The notes: generated from the letters alone by a model not told the origin. DNA of 64,000 nucleotides from Butyrivibrio sp. FCS014 (GCF_000526935.1 NZ_JAHA01000003.1:62001-126000); one strand, 5' to 3'. Counted from the stretch's first letter, positions 1-9,741 are shown. A program made the numbers and translations.

Positions 1-1043
1 TCGATCCTATCAAACACCAGCTCTAAAAGGGTGCCGTGGATCAGGAACAGCTCAAGGCTTACACCGCTTATAAACTTAAGGAAGCGGCTTCTAAGAGAGA
101 TCCTCATGGACAGAACAAGGATCAGGATCGCAAAGACGCAGGAATCAATGTTCTGGGCGATCAGGGTGATAACGCCGTCTCTTGTGGCGGAAGGCATTCC
201 GGTATGGTAGTACCCAAGAAAACGAAGGCACATAACCGCCGTAAAGTGGGTGATTACGGACAATACAAAAGAAGCGATGAGCACGGGATAATAGTGCTTT
301 TTTATAAATCCGTCAATGCCGTCCTTAAACCTTGCATAGACAGTGCCAAGGATAAAGGAGGTCGTTGAAATATACCACCATTCCCCGTGGAACCAGGTGC
401 TCTTTACACCCTCCGGATCGTGTCCCTGAATATAGGCATAGGGGATTATGGCAAGAACAGCGATGCTAAGAAGGATAAGTGCCGCATCCTTGTTTTTTAC
501 AAGGCGGAAGATCACGTAGAACATCAGATAGATCACCGCGATTTCGATGATGAACCATCCGTTGCCGTTTATCAGCTGCAGTCCGAACACATCCTTAATG
601 ACCTCGATAATGCCTTCCCTTGTTCCGTAGGCAAACCTGCTTATCAGGATGTCGATGAAGTTAATGAGCCAGAAGGGCAGGAGTATTGTGGGAATCCTCT
701 TTATAAGAAAGGTGTCAAGATACCTCTCTTTGGTATAGAAGCTTGTAAGAAGACCGTATCCGGAATAGAAAAAGAAGATGGCTGTAAGCAGGTATCCCAT
801 GTCGTTGAATACGTTTATGGGACCTCTGTCGATATTGCCGTATACGGAGATTTTCTGTACCAGGTGATGGAGAATTATGAAAAGACAGGCCGCCGCCCTT
901 ATCATTTTGCTCTGGAGAAAAAAGTCATCGTGGGGAGCATAGGGATTGGAACATCCGGACGGCTTTACAAGCCCTGCAAAGTTTGCGCCAAAGAAAATCA
1001 GAATTGTGAGAATAACAGGGAAAATAAGAAAGAAAATGTCCAT
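1..1043 (-). CDS. Acyltransferase family 3 membrane protein (partial)
   Basis: An open frame runs on the minus strand from an ATG at 1043 off the left edge, about 347 codons without a stop. The protein is almost entirely hydrophobic helices joined by short charged loops. It contains an early Arg-Ala-Ala-(Ala)-Cys...His-His segment (RAAACLFIILHHLVQK) typical of the acyltransferase-3 family, which moves acyl groups onto cell-surface sugars at the membrane. A GGCGGA ribosome site lies about nine bases before the ATG; the slightly earlier in-frame ATG near 1079 is closed by a stop after ten codons. The gene diverges from the YbjN gene. The C-terminus is outside the window and the acceptor is unknown. 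Confidence 0.75.
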   Translation of the reverse strand, partial: MDIFFLIFPVILTILIFFGANFAGLVKPSGCSNPYAPHDDFFLQSKMIRAAACLFIILHHLVQKISVYGNIDRGPINVFNDMGYLLTAIFFFYSGYGLLTSFYTKERYLDTFLIKRIPTILLPFWLINFIDILISRFAYGTREGIIEVIKDVFGLQLINGNGWFIIEIAVIYLMFYVIFRLVKNKDAALILLSIAVLAIIPYAYIQGHDPEGVKSTWFHGEWWYISTTSFILGTVYARFKDGIDGFIKKHYYPVLIASFVLSVITHFTAVMCLRFLGYYHTGMPSATRDGVITLIAQNIDSCVFAILILVLSMRISLRSRFLKFISGVSLELFLIHGTLLELVFDRI

Positions 1044-1090
1044 GGATTTTATCCGCCGTTTGAGTATTTTTTTATGTACATATCATAGTT

Positions 1091-1106
1091 AACCACACTT
1101 GTGGTT
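1091..1106. promoter_or_regulatory. Inverted repeat between divergent genes
   Basis: AACCACA and TGTGGTT form a perfect 7-bp dyad separated by two bases. It sits between the acyltransferase start and the -35 box of the YbjN-gene promoter. The position suits an operator acting on one or both divergent genes; this is inference. Confidence 0.4.
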
Positions 1107-1109
1107 TAT

Positions 1110-1138
1110 TTGCAAAAGTTATCAGCATTGCATATAAT
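1110..1138 (+). promoter_or_regulatory. Sigma-A-type promoter for the YbjN/AAA operon
   Basis: TTGCAA at 1110-1115 and a perfect TATAAT at 1133-1138 are separated by 17 bases, a near-consensus vegetative promoter. Transcription would start near 1145 and read the YbjN gene (ATG 1182) and then the AAA protease gene. Confidence 0.75.
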
Positions 1139-1181
1139 TAATAATGTTCTAACAAAAAAAACACACGGAGGTACTAATATT

Positions 1182-1592
1182 ATGGCAGGTATGGCAGCAA
1201 AGGTTGTAGAAGCGTTTTTTGAGGCTCAGGAAACAAAGGCAACGGTTATAAATGACACGCTTCTTAGAGTGGGCTGGAATTTCGAAGGCGGCTCCATCAG
1301 CATTTTCTTTGATTTTGATGAGGACGATGCTCATGTTCATCTTGAGGGACTTGAGTATATTACTGTTCCTGCAGAAAAATACGATAAGATTTACCCCGTA
1401 CTTAATGAGGTTAACGGACAGTACAGACTGGTGAAGTTTGTGCTTGATACTGAAAACGGCAGCATCAGCGCCAAGTTGGATGCAGTTATCCAGTTGGATT
1501 CCTGCGGCCCTGAGTGCTTCGAGCTCATGATCAGAATGGTGAAGATCGTTGAAGGCGCATATCCGGTATTCATGAAGGCCCTTTGGGCATAA
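1182..1592 (+). CDS. YbjN domain-containing protein
   Basis: This 136-residue acidic cytosolic protein has the alternating beta/alpha layout of the YbjN family (a chaperone-like alpha/beta fold), including the stretch LRVGWNFEGG followed by FDFDEDDAHVH. The start is the ATG at 1182, with a GGAGG site eight bases upstream; an upstream in-frame codon at 1101 lacks such a site and lies before the -10 box. It is followed after three bases by the giant AAA protease gene, so the two are probably co-transcribed and translationally coupled. YbjN-like proteins act as stability factors or chaperone-like partners in other bacteria. A role as adaptor or substrate handler for the protease is inference. 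Confidence 0.75.
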   Translation: MAGMAAKVVEAFFEAQETKATVINDTLLRVGWNFEGGSISIFFDFDEDDAHVHLEGLEYITVPAEKYDKIYPVLNEVNGQYRLVKFVLDTENGSISAKLDAVIQLDSCGPECFELMIRMVKIVEGAYPVFMKALWA

Positions 1593-1595
1593 GGC

Positions 1596-4500
1596 ATGAG
1601 CGCCGGCCGTAATAAGGTTTTCGAGGTTGCGATGCAGTTCTGTCGCGACGCAGATGTATATCCTGACAACGTGATATTTGGCTATTCCAAATTACTTACG
1701 CTGGATGAGACTCAGGTTGGCATCTTTGTTCCGTCGGAATGCACGGACGATCTCGAGACGGCACGTAAGTGGTTCTCTGATAATAAGCTGGATTTGGACA
1801 TGATCAAATCCGGCTTATTACTGCTATTGCCGTATATACCTAAGGACAGGATCAGAGAAGCAAAAGAGAAGTTTGAAGAGTATCTGAAGGGAACAACCCC
1901 TGACACTGCTTCTTCCGAAATTCTAGAAAAAGCACGGGAACTCTCATATGTTTCCATGGACAAATATTTTTCCGAGGGAAAAGAGCTGTCGGATGTATAT
2001 AAGTACATGGGAGAACTCAGGGAAAATATGCCCCGGGAAGAGGTGGGTGAAAAGGCCGCAAAGGCAGAAAAGACAGAAATCACAGAGCCTAAGGTCAATG
2101 AGAAGACAGTCAGATACGATACCGGAAGTGTAACGGACAAGAAAGAGGATTCACCGGCGGAAAAAGAACCGGCTTCCAAAAGCAAGGATCAGGCCGGGAA
2201 AAGTGATGAGCCAAGAAACCTTTCAGATCTTTCAAAGAAGTACAGGGAACTGAGTATAGCCCTTCTTGATGTGGTAAAAGGTCAGGATCAGGCGGTTCTT
2301 AAGTTCATCCAGGGGTATAACCAGGGAGAACTTTTAAGGAAAACCAGAGAAGGAGACAGACCTAAATCATTTTTCTTCTTCTTCGGACCTCCCGGGGTGG
2401 GTAAGACTCTTTTGGCCGAGACAGCAGGTAAGTCTCTGGGGATCCCGTACAAGATCTTTAACATGAGTGAGTATGTAACCTCACAGGCTATTCAGGAGCT
2501 CATCGGAAGCCCGGGTAATTTCAGCAGCGTATCCGAGAATAACATTGCAGGTTTTGTTTCCAAAAACCCGGAATGTCTGCTTGTGTTTGATGAAATAGAA
2601 AAGGCTCATCCCGTTGTTCTGAGGCAGTTTTTGCAGATCCTCGGATCAGGAAGACTCAATGGCACAATGGGCAAAAAGGTTGTCAGCTTCAGGGATGTAA
2701 CTATAATATTCACCTCCAATGTTGGGCGTGAGCTTTACTCTGACAGGAGCGTAAATCTTACAACTCTTCCGGAGAAGGTTGTGGTGGATGCCATTACCTC
2801 CGAGAAAGGACCTGACGGTGAACCTGCGCTGTCACCTGAGTTCTGCTCCAGGATAGCTTCCGGCAACATCATTCTTTTTAATCACCTCTCCGTTAAGTAT
2901 CTGGTGGAGCTGGTTAAAGACAATTTCGATCAGATAGTGCGTGGTATGGAGGAGGAATACGGCGTTAAAGTCAAGTATTCCAATTATCTGCCTCTTCTTT
3001 TCATCTATAACAGAGGCGGAGATATCGATGCCAGAGTCGCTGTGGGACAGAGCGGAAAGTTCTTAAAGGATGAGATCTATGAGCTTCTTCGCCAGATGGA
3101 GAACAGTAAATCCGCTGACAATGCCATAAAGTCCATTAGCATTGATGTGGAATGGGACGGAATAGATCCTGAACTTAAGGGACTGTTTAAGAGTGAAGAG
3201 AAGAGCGAGGTTCTGTTTTTCTCGGACAATGAGATGTTTGATGACCTTGAAAGCAGCAGGTACACCATCCACAGGACAGCCGACTATGAGAAGGCTAAGG
3301 AGTATCTTAACAGCGATATTTCAGCGGTTTATATCGATCCCTTCCTTGGCAGGAACAAGGAGGACGATACGATCCTCAGTATTGCAGACTACAATACAAA
3401 GGGCGTAAAGCTTCTTCATTACATTGCTGATACACAGGCTGAACTTCCCATCTATCTGCTTGAGATGAACGGGAAATTCTCGGATGTTGACCGCAATACC
3501 TTCATTCAGGAGGGAGCTGCGGGAATTGCATCCGTTGACACCGGTCGGGGAGCTGGCTTTAAACGTCTGTTTACCCAGATAATGGAAGAACTGTATATGG
3601 AGAGGGAGAGCCGCGATTTCACCCAGAGAGGCTGGGTTATAGACTTTTCCACCAAGCAGGAGATCAACGAAGGAAAGGCTCTGATCCGCTACTACGATCT
3701 CAAGAAGAGAATGGCGGTGGATGTGGAGAGCCGCGGTTCGATCCTCAGCGACGCCGAAAGACCCAATGTGCGGTTTTCTGATATCATCGGTGCAGAGAAG
3801 GCCAAGGAAGAGCTTCAGTACTTCGTTAAGTATCTCAAGAATCCCAAGCAGTTCCTGGCGGCAGGAGGCAAGGCGCCCAAGGGTGTTCTCCTCTACGGAC
3901 CTCCCGGAACAGGTAAGACCATGCTGGCAAAGGCCATGGCCGGGGAATGCGATGTTCACTTTATGGAGACCAGCGCGGCTAATTTCAAGAACAAATATGT
4001 GGGTGAGAGTGAGGCCAATATCAGAAAGCTCTTTAAGAGGGCCAGAAAGTTTGCGCCTGCCATCATTTTCATAGATGAGATCGATGCCATAGGTAAGCAG
4101 AGGACCGGATCTGAGTTTACAGCCGTAACGGACAGCATGCTGAATGTCCTTCTGACGGAGATGGATGGATTTTCTTCTGCCAGCAGTTCCAAGCCTGTAT
4201 TTGTTCTGGCGGCCACAAACTACGGCGTAGGAGCGGAGTCCGATGGAATTTCATCCTTGGACAGCGCCCTGATCCGAAGATTTGACAACAAGATATATGT
4301 GGATCTTCCCAACGAGGAGGAGAGAAAAACCTATATCTTAAGGCTTTTGAAGAACAAGAACATAGAAGGCGTTTCTGAGGAGATAGCAAAGAGCGTAGCT
4401 GAGAGGACAACCGGGCAGAGTCTTGCTATCCTTCAGAATGTTATTGATCTTGCATTCAGAAATGCCGGAAGAGAAGGAAGACAGGTAAGCGACAAGGACA

Positions 4501-5087
4501 TCTTAAATGCCCTGGAAGAGTATAACTACGGTGAAAAGAAAGAGCACACACCGGACTACTATCGAAAAGTGGCATATCATGAGACCGGTCATGCCTATGT
4601 ATCCTACCTTAGCGGAGACAAGCCTTCCTACATAACCATTGAGTCAAGAGGCAACTTTGGCGGCTATATGCAGCATGCCAATGCGGAGGACATTCCGGAA
4701 TATACCAGGGAGCAGCTCATTGGCAAAATCAGGACTGCGCTGGCTGGACGTGCAGCCGAGCAGATATTCTTTGGCAAGGATGCATCCCTTAATACCGGTG
4801 CCTCAAGTGACCTTAAGCAGGCCACGAACCTTGCTTTCCGCATTCTGTGTACTTACGGAATGGAGGATGACCAGATGATGGTTCTTGACAGAGACGAGAT
4901 CATGAAGTCTGCTCTGGCCTCTGAATATGTTGCCAAGATCAACTCTCTTTTGAGAAAAGAGATGGCGAATACTCTTCAGATCATCACTGAAGGCAGGGAT
5001 AAGATTGAGAAAATCGTAGATGTTCTGGTAAAGGAAAATCGCCTCACCGGGGCGCAGTTTGAAGCACTTATGGAAGAGCGGGCGTAA
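1596..5087 (+). CDS. Giant fusion: ClpA/B-type AAA+, receiver-like domain, FtsH-type AAA+ and M41 metalloprotease
   Basis: This 1163-residue protein carries two complete ATPase engines. An N-terminal helical and then acidic/lysine-rich linker (1 to about 210) precedes a ClpA/B-like AAA+ module with Walker A at 264-271 (GPPGVGKT) and Walker B Asp332-Glu333. Residues about 537-668 read as a response-regulator-like fold with Asp581 at the acceptor position. An FtsH-like AAA+ follows, with Walker A 768-775, Walker B Asp827-Glu828 and an IRRF second-region-of-homology motif. The peptidase has the zinc motif HETGH (995-999) and third ligand Asp1072, so it should be active. FtsH normally has N-terminal membrane helices; none is visible here, so the enzyme is probably soluble. 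The usual family length is 600-700 residues. No function is assigned beyond ATP-driven proteolysis. The gene follows the YbjN gene after three bases. Confidence 0.85.
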   Translation: MSAGRNKVFEVAMQFCRDADVYPDNVIFGYSKLLTLDETQVGIFVPSECTDDLETARKWFSDNKLDLDMIKSGLLLLLPYIPKDRIREAKEKFEEYLKGTTPDTASSEILEKARELSYVSMDKYFSEGKELSDVYKYMGELRENMPREEVGEKAAKAEKTEITEPKVNEKTVRYDTGSVTDKKEDSPAEKEPASKSKDQAGKSDEPRNLSDLSKKYRELSIALLDVVKGQDQAVLKFIQGYNQGELLRKTREGDRPKSFFFFFGPPGVGKTLLAETAGKSLGIPYKIFNMSEYVTSQAIQELIGSPGNFSSVSENNIAGFVSKNPECLLVFDEIEKAHPVVLRQFLQILGSGRLNGTMGKKVVSFRDVTIIFTSNVGRELYSDRSVNLTTLPEKVVVDAITSEKGPDGEPALSPEFCSRIASGNIILFNHLSVKYLVELVKDNFDQIVRGMEEEYGVKVKYSNYLPLLFIYNRGGDIDARVAVGQSGKFLKDEIYELLRQMENSKSADNAIKSISIDVEWDGIDPELKGLFKSEEKSEVLFFSDNEMFDDLESSRYTIHRTADYEKAKEYLNSDISAVYIDPFLGRNKEDDTILSIADYNTKGVKLLHYIADTQAELPIYLLEMNGKFSDVDRNTFIQEGAAGIASVDTGRGAGFKRLFTQIMEELYMERESRDFTQRGWVIDFSTKQEINEGKALIRYYDLKKRMAVDVESRGSILSDAERPNVRFSDIIGAEKAKEELQYFVKYLKNPKQFLAAGGKAPKGVLLYGPPGTGKTMLAKAMAGECDVHFMETSAANFKNKYVGESEANIRKLFKRARKFAPAIIFIDEIDAIGKQRTGSEFTAVTDSMLNVLLTEMDGFSSASSSKPVFVLAATNYGVGAESDGISSLDSALIRRFDNKIYVDLPNEEERKTYILRLLKNKNIEGVSEEIAKSVAERTTGQSLAILQNVIDLAFRNAGREGRQVSDKDILNALEEYNYGEKKEHTPDYYRKVAYHETGHAYVSYLSGDKPSYITIESRGNFGGYMQHANAEDIPEYTREQLIGKIRTALAGRAAEQIFFGKDASLNTGASSDLKQATNLAFRILCTYGMEDDQMMVLDRDEIMKSALASEYVAKINSLLRKEMANTLQIITEGRDKIEKIVDVLVKENRLTGAQFEALMEERA

Positions 5088-5135
5088 CATGAAGGACGTA
5101 AGCTTTCACGAGGTAATCAGAATATAAGGATGCCA

Positions 5136-5168
5136 AAAGGCTGTACAGTTGCTAGCTGTACAGCCTTT
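5136..5168. terminator. Bidirectional terminator between AAA protease and potD
   Basis: A 13-bp perfect stem (AAAGGCTGTACAG with its complement) and a 7-base loop are followed by TCTTTTG on the plus strand. The potD stop codon on the minus strand lies inside the loop, so the last potD codons form one arm. The hairpin can end both converging transcripts. Confidence 0.75.
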
Positions 5169-6645
5169 CTTTTGCGGCTTTTTTTCTGAAATAGATTGCA
5201 ACACAGGCTGCAATGATCATAAGGGCCAATATCCAAACCCAGACGGGAACGGAGAGGATATTGAAGCACCTCACTCTTATCCACATACGATTGATCACTT
5301 CACTCTGTGCCTTGTCAAAATAGATCATGATGGAAGCGCGGCGTATCACGTCAGCGGAAGGGTACTGAGCTCCCAGCTGGCGATCGAGCTGCTCTGTGGG
5401 TACAGTCAGTACATAGTCCTCATCCTCAGGATCTCCGGAAAAGAAATATCCAACGGGATAATCCGTTGCTTCATCCTCGTCTTCGGCTCCGTAGTTCCAC
5501 TCAAGATATTCAAATACCCGTCCGTCGTCTCCTCCTGAGATAACAGAGGTATATCCGATATAGTACATATCCCTGATGGCATTGTCGGGGCGGGAGATGA
5601 AATTGATGAATGCCTCGGCAGCCTGCTGCTTGGCAGGGTCCTGAGCAATGCCTTTTTTCAGCATTACCCAGCCGTCAAAGTAGATATTGGTGCTTTCTTT
5701 GGGAGCGGCAAAGTTAAGATAATAGTCGTCCTCTTCAGCCTGATCCATGGCGTATACCGCATCTCCGGACCACTGGTAGTTTGCAACAACCTTGCCGGTT
5801 ATCATATCGGCCTTTCCGGAATCGGTCTCAAAGGAGTACAGGTTGTCCTTGATTCCCTGGAGATAGTGCTGTGCGTTGTCTATGGTTTCCGGCGAGACGT
5901 CATTCATTTCTTCCTGCAGCGCCATGGCATAGTCATCACGGCCTGTAAATTCTGCCGAGGTCAGAAGATCCGACTTAAGTGCCCCCACAGCGGCAAAGTA
6001 TGCGTCTCTTACATTATCCTTGATGGTAACCTGACGGCGGTATGCAGGATTTTCAAGAAGTCTCCAGGTGGAAGCCTCTTCCTTGCTGACAACTTCGGGA
6101 TTATAAACGAATCCCGTTATTCCCCACATGTATCCGGCAGCGCATTTGTCCCAGGTGACACCGCCTATATCGTGGGTCTCAAAGATGTTCCTGATGTAGG
6201 GGGATACACCTTTGATGTAGTAGTTGGTTTCTATACTGGGGTCAAAAAACTCCTGAGAGAGAGGCTGAACCATGTCATCAGCCATAAGCTTCATGATCAT
6301 ATACTCTGAGGGACATACAAGGTCATATACATCGCCTATGGTAAGCATATTGTAGAGATCTTCGTTTGTTCCGAAGGTGGAATATTCTACGATGACTCTT
6401 TTCCCGTAGGTCTCATAGTACCAGTCCTCAAAATCACTGACCATGGAGTTCTCACCGAATATATCTCCGCTTTCAAGGTCAATGACTTCATCTTCTCCCC
6501 AGTCACCCTGGTCTATATATTCCTCCCAGTTGCAGATGCGCAGTGTTACGGGCTTTTCAGCCTCCGGTGCAGCATATACAGGACGACAGTCAGCCGCCAG
6601 AAGGCTTGTTGTTAAAATGAGAGCAGGAATAATTTTGCCTTTCAT
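5152..6645 (-). CDS. potD: Spermidine/putrescine ABC transporter substrate-binding protein
   Basis: This 497-residue extracellular solute-binding protein of the PotD family captures polyamines and hands them to PotBC. It has an N-terminal signal peptide (residues about 1-26, ending VYAA) and the PotD-type beginning LRICNWEEYID. The start ATG overlaps the potC stop as TGATG. The canonical lipobox is absent: a Cys near residue 20 is preceded by Asp. Instead, residues about 466-486 form a hydrophobic helix followed by a Lys/Arg-rich tail, which suggests anchoring by a C-terminal membrane helix. That architecture is unusual for PotD. Ligand specificity is inferred from the operon. Confidence 0.85.
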   Translation of the reverse strand: MKGKIIPALILTTSLLAADCRPVYAAPEAEKPVTLRICNWEEYIDQGDWGEDEVIDLESGDIFGENSMVSDFEDWYYETYGKRVIVEYSTFGTNEDLYNMLTIGDVYDLVCPSEYMIMKLMADDMVQPLSQEFFDPSIETNYYIKGVSPYIRNIFETHDIGGVTWDKCAAGYMWGITGFVYNPEVVSKEEASTWRLLENPAYRRQVTIKDNVRDAYFAAVGALKSDLLTSAEFTGRDDYAMALQEEMNDVSPETIDNAQHYLQGIKDNLYSFETDSGKADMITGKVVANYQWSGDAVYAMDQAEEDDYYLNFAAPKESTNIYFDGWVMLKKGIAQDPAKQQAAEAFINFISRPDNAIRDMYYIGYTSVISGGDDGRVFEYLEWNYGAEDEDEATDYPVGYFFSGDPEDEDYVLTVPTEQLDRQLGAQYPSADVIRRASIMIYFDKAQSEVINRMWIRVRCFNILSVPVWVWILALMIIAACVAIYFRKKAAKERLYS

Positions 6646-7448
6646 CACAGTCTCTCCTCTTTCATATTTCTTCTCTCGATCTTCATATTTCTGACCACAA
6701 CGATCAGGATAACTATCAGGAAGATCAGTGTGGACAGTGCCCAAAGTGCTGTCTTGATGCTGGTTTGGGATCCCTTTGTGGCATTAACCACGTAGGTGCT
6801 GATGGTGTCGAAGGTAGCAGGCTTGGTGTAGGTGGCAATAAAGTAGTCATCCAGGGACAGGGTGATGGCCAGCGAAAATCCGGAGATCATACCTGAAAGG
6901 ATCTGGGGGATAACTACTTTTCTAAGGGCCTGGAAGGGCTTTGCACCAAGGTCAAGTGCGGCCTCATACAGACTTGAATCCATCTGCTTGAGCTTGGGAA
7001 TGACCGACAGGTAAACAAAAGGAGCGCTTAAGGTTACGTGGCCGAAGAGAAGAGGAATATAGCTCTCCTTGCTGATGCCAAGAACCACAACAAGCAGGAT
7101 GCACAGTGAGAAACCGGTAACAACATCAGCATTGATGACCGGGATCTGGTTTACCGTGTCTATTGCAGAAGCGGCGCGCTTGTTGGAATAAAAGGCGCCT
7201 ATAGCTCCTAAAGTTCCCAGAACTGTGGCAATAAGTGCCGACGAAAGCGCCAGCAGAACAGTGCCCAGGATCATGTTCTGAAGCTCCGGGGTAGTGAACA
7301 GCGTCACATAATTATCAAGGGTAAAAGAGCGTATGGCTCCGATCTGGGTTGAGTCCGTAAAGCTGTACAGTGCCAGAACCAGGATCGGTACATACAAAAA
7401 CAAAAGAACAAGAGTCGGTATCGCGATGCGGGTTATCTTTCTGGTCAT
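6645..7448 (-). CDS. potC: Spermidine/putrescine ABC transporter permease
   Basis: This 267-residue inner-membrane permease has about six transmembrane helices and the ABC-importer EAA loop (EAALDLGAKPFQALRKVVIP) that contacts the ATPase. It pairs with PotB to form the channel for polyamine uptake. The start overlaps the potB stop by four bases and its stop overlaps the potD start by one base, so translation is coupled along the operon. Confidence 0.9.
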   Translation of the reverse strand: MTRKITRIAIPTLVLLFLYVPILVLALYSFTDSTQIGAIRSFTLDNYVTLFTTPELQNMILGTVLLALSSALIATVLGTLGAIGAFYSNKRAASAIDTVNQIPVINADVVTGFSLCILLVVVLGISKESYIPLLFGHVTLSAPFVYLSVIPKLKQMDSSLYEAALDLGAKPFQALRKVVIPQILSGMISGFSLAITLSLDDYFIATYTKPATFDTISTYVVNATKGSQTSIKTALWALSTLIFLIVILIVVVRNMKIERRNMKEERL

Positions 7449-8233
7449 AACAGCGCACCTCCTGTCCGTGTAGTCTCGCCTTTATCATCGTCGTTCACAA
7501 GATTGAACAGGCAGATGATGCCAAGCAGGATCAGTGCGATCATAGAACCGCCGTTCCAGTTGTAGGCGGAGAAGTAGCTTCCTATAAGACTTCCCATGAT
7601 ATAGGTGCTGTTATAGAGCATATCAAGGACCACGTAGTTGGTCATGGCAGGAAGAAGAACCATGGAAACACCGCTTATGATCCCCGGAAGGGAAAGGGGC
7701 AGTGTTACCCGAAGGAACGCATTCCTGTCATTGGCACCAAGGTCCTTGGCTGCTTCAATAAGAGAGCCGTCCATCTTTGCAAGAGTGTTATAGATGGGCA
7801 GTATCATGAAGGGCAAAAAGTCATAGGTCATTCCGATAACGGAGTTGATAAAGGGGTAGAAGGCAAGGTTGCCTTCAATAAGTCCAAGTATCTCCTTAAG
7901 CGCAGTTATGCGCAGGGAAAAGTTGATCCACATAGGCATAATGAAGATCATGATTATTACAGTATTCTTTTTAAGCCTTCCTGTGGTAAGAATATAAGCC
8001 GTAGGGTAGGCAAGAAGAAGGCACAGAGCCGTGGTGGTAAGTGCCAGGGCAAAGCTGTAAACCAGCGTGCCAAGAGTATTCGGATCAGTAAAAAAGTCTG
8101 TGAGGTTCCGAAGCGTGAACTGTCCCTGTCCGTTGGTGAAGGCATAGAAGAACAACACCAGGAGAGGCGCTACCACAAAGATAAGCAGGAACACGGCATA
8201 TGGGATACCTAAGGTCTTTCTGGAAAATCTCAT
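7445..8233 (-). CDS. potB: Spermidine/putrescine ABC transporter permease
   Basis: This 262-residue inner-membrane permease partners PotC. Six hydrophobic helices are visible, with an EAA loop (EAAKDLGANDRNAFLRVTLP) in the expected place. The ATG at 8233 follows an AAGGAGG site by about five bases. The last residues (NDDDKGETTRTGGALL) form a short polar tail. It lies ten bases after potA, inside the minus-strand operon potA-potB-potC-potD. Confidence 0.9.
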   Translation of the reverse strand: MRFSRKTLGIPYAVFLLIFVVAPLLVLFFYAFTNGQGQFTLRNLTDFFTDPNTLGTLVYSFALALTTTALCLLLAYPTAYILTTGRLKKNTVIIMIFIMPMWINFSLRITALKEILGLIEGNLAFYPFINSVIGMTYDFLPFMILPIYNTLAKMDGSLIEAAKDLGANDRNAFLRVTLPLSLPGIISGVSMVLLPAMTNYVVLDMLYNSTYIMGSLIGSYFSAYNWNGGSMIALILLGIICLFNLVNDDDKGETTRTGGALL

Positions 8234-8243
8234 GGGTTCCTCC

Positions 8244-9692
8244 TTATTTCTTTACCGTGAAATGCATTTTATCAAGGGGCAGGATCAGACCGACTTTATC
8301 GTCCATATTCCAGAGGTACTCATCATTTACGATGAAGTCCTGTCCGAAATCGGTATTGATGACATAGCTGTAATGGTCGCCTTTGTAGATGAGGTTGCTG
8401 ATAATGCCCTGTACAAGGACCTTCTCGTCTTCAGCATTATCCGTCATCTGAATGTCTCCGGGTTCAATGGCAGCTATGATATGGATCTTGTCTGGATCGA
8501 TGACCTCGCCATGCTCGTCCAGAAGCTCATGGTTTTCATTTCGACGGCTTCCCTTAATGAGCTGTGTGAGGCTTACATCAAGCTCCTTGTTATTGAACTC
8601 AAGGCGGTGGTTTCTGTTCATATCCACGTGGAAGACATTGGTGTGGTTCTCGGCGATCATGATGTGGATTCCGTCGGGCTCAACCTTTATGCCTACGTCG
8701 CTGCCCACTTCGGCAGACTTGGTGTTCTGGATGACAACCTCATAGCGGCCGGACTGAACCGTGATTTCATAGTGGATGCCCTTAAAGATAACGGAAGTAA
8801 CCCTGCCGCGGATCTGGCCCTCACCGGGAGCTACAAGCTCGATGTCCTCGGGACGTACAACAGCAGTGATCTGCGTTCCTTCGGGAACATCATCCACGCA
8901 TTTGAAAAGACCGCCGGCAAATCTTGCCTGCATGCTGCCGGTCATGATTCCGTTAAAGATGTTACTCTCACCGATAAAGTCCGCAACAAAGGCGTTTTTA
9001 GGTTCGTTATAGATATCTTCGGGGGTTCCGATCTGCTGGATCTTGCCCTCTGCCATGACAACGATCTTGTCAGACATGGTAAGAGCTTCCTCCTGATCAT
9101 GAGTGACATAGATGAAAGTGATGCCAAGCTCGTCATGCATAGCCTTAAGCTCTATCTGCATCTCTTTTCTCATCTTAAGATCCAGGGCGCCCAGGGGCTC
9201 ATCAAGAAGCAGGATCTCAGGTTCATTTACAAGAGCTCTGGCGATACCCACACGCTGCTGCTGACCGCCGGAGAGGGTAGATACGCTTCGCCTTTCAAAG
9301 CCCTCAAGATCCACCAGCTCAAGGACCTTTTTGACTTTCTTCCTGATCTCGTCAGCAGGGAGCTTCTTGAGCTTCAGGCCAAAAGCGATATTGTCAAATA
9401 TATTCATATGAGGGAACAGAGCATAGCGCTGAAAAACCGTGTTGATAGGCCTTTCGTAGGGCGGGAGTTTAGAGATGTCCTTGCCGTTAAGAAGGATGTC
9501 TCCGGAAGTGGGCATATCAAAACCGGCGATCATCCTAAGAGTCGTGGTCTTGCCGCAGCCTGAAGGACCAAGGAAAGTCACGAACTCACCGCGCTTTACC
9601 TCAAGATTAAAATCCTCAACAGCCTTGAAACCATCTTCAAACGTCCGGTTAATGTGCTTGAGTTCGATGATGTTATCGTACATGTTATCCAT
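8244..9692 (-). CDS. potA: Spermidine/putrescine ABC transporter ATP-binding protein, long form
   Basis: This 482-residue ATPase powers polyamine import. Walker A lies at 42-49 (GPSGCGKT), the signature LSGGQQQR at about 140-147, then Walker [13 protein letters not shown] and the switch His in [10 protein letters not shown]. PotA proteins are usually 360-380 residues. The extra 100 or so residues come after the first TOBE-type barrel and appear to be a second TOBE-like unit (about 370-482), probably a regulatory domain. The start has an AAGGAG site; it is the first gene of the operon and a TATAAT box lies just upstream on the minus strand (9734-9739). Confidence 0.9.
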   Translation of the reverse strand: MDNMYDNIIELKHINRTFEDGFKAVEDFNLEVKRGEFVTFLGPSGCGKTTTLRMIAGFDMPTSGDILLNGKDISKLPPYERPINTVFQRYALFPHMNIFDNIAFGLKLKKLPADEIRKKVKKVLELVDLEGFERRSVSTLSGGQQQRVGIARALVNEPEILLLDEPLGALDLKMRKEMQIELKAMHDELGITFIYVTHDQEEALTMSDKIVVMAEGKIQQIGTPEDIYNEPKNAFVADFIGESNIFNGIMTGSMQARFAGGLFKCVDDVPEGTQITAVVRPEDIELVAPGEGQIRGRVTSVIFKGIHYEITVQSGRYEVVIQNTKSAEVGSDVGIKVEPDGIHIMIAENHTNVFHVDMNRNHRLEFNNKELDVSLTQLIKGSRRNENHELLDEHGEVIDPDKIHIIAAIEPGDIQMTDNAEDEKVLVQGIISNLIYKGDHYSYVINTDFGQDFIVNDEYLWNMDDKVGLILPLDKMHFTVKK

Positions 9693-9741
9693 TATGTTCT
9701 GCTCCTTATTAAAATTCGATAAACTTGCCTATTATTATAGC

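Noticed and set aside
36..1088. Two plus-strand frames at the left edge
   Set aside because: They lie opposite the acyltransferase gene on the minus strand and encode no recognisable protein.
1182..1592. YbjN gene considered as a type III secretion chaperone
   Set aside because: Only the general fold is shared; no secretion genes are present in the window.
3321..3959. 212-codon minus-strand frame opposite the AAA protease
   Set aside because: It lies opposite the receiver-like and second AAA+ region, which has intact motifs on the plus strand; no ribosome site.
8232..9563. 443-codon open frame on the plus strand opposite potA
   Set aside because: It has no ribosome site and is the antisense shadow of potA, whose ATPase motifs are unmistakable.
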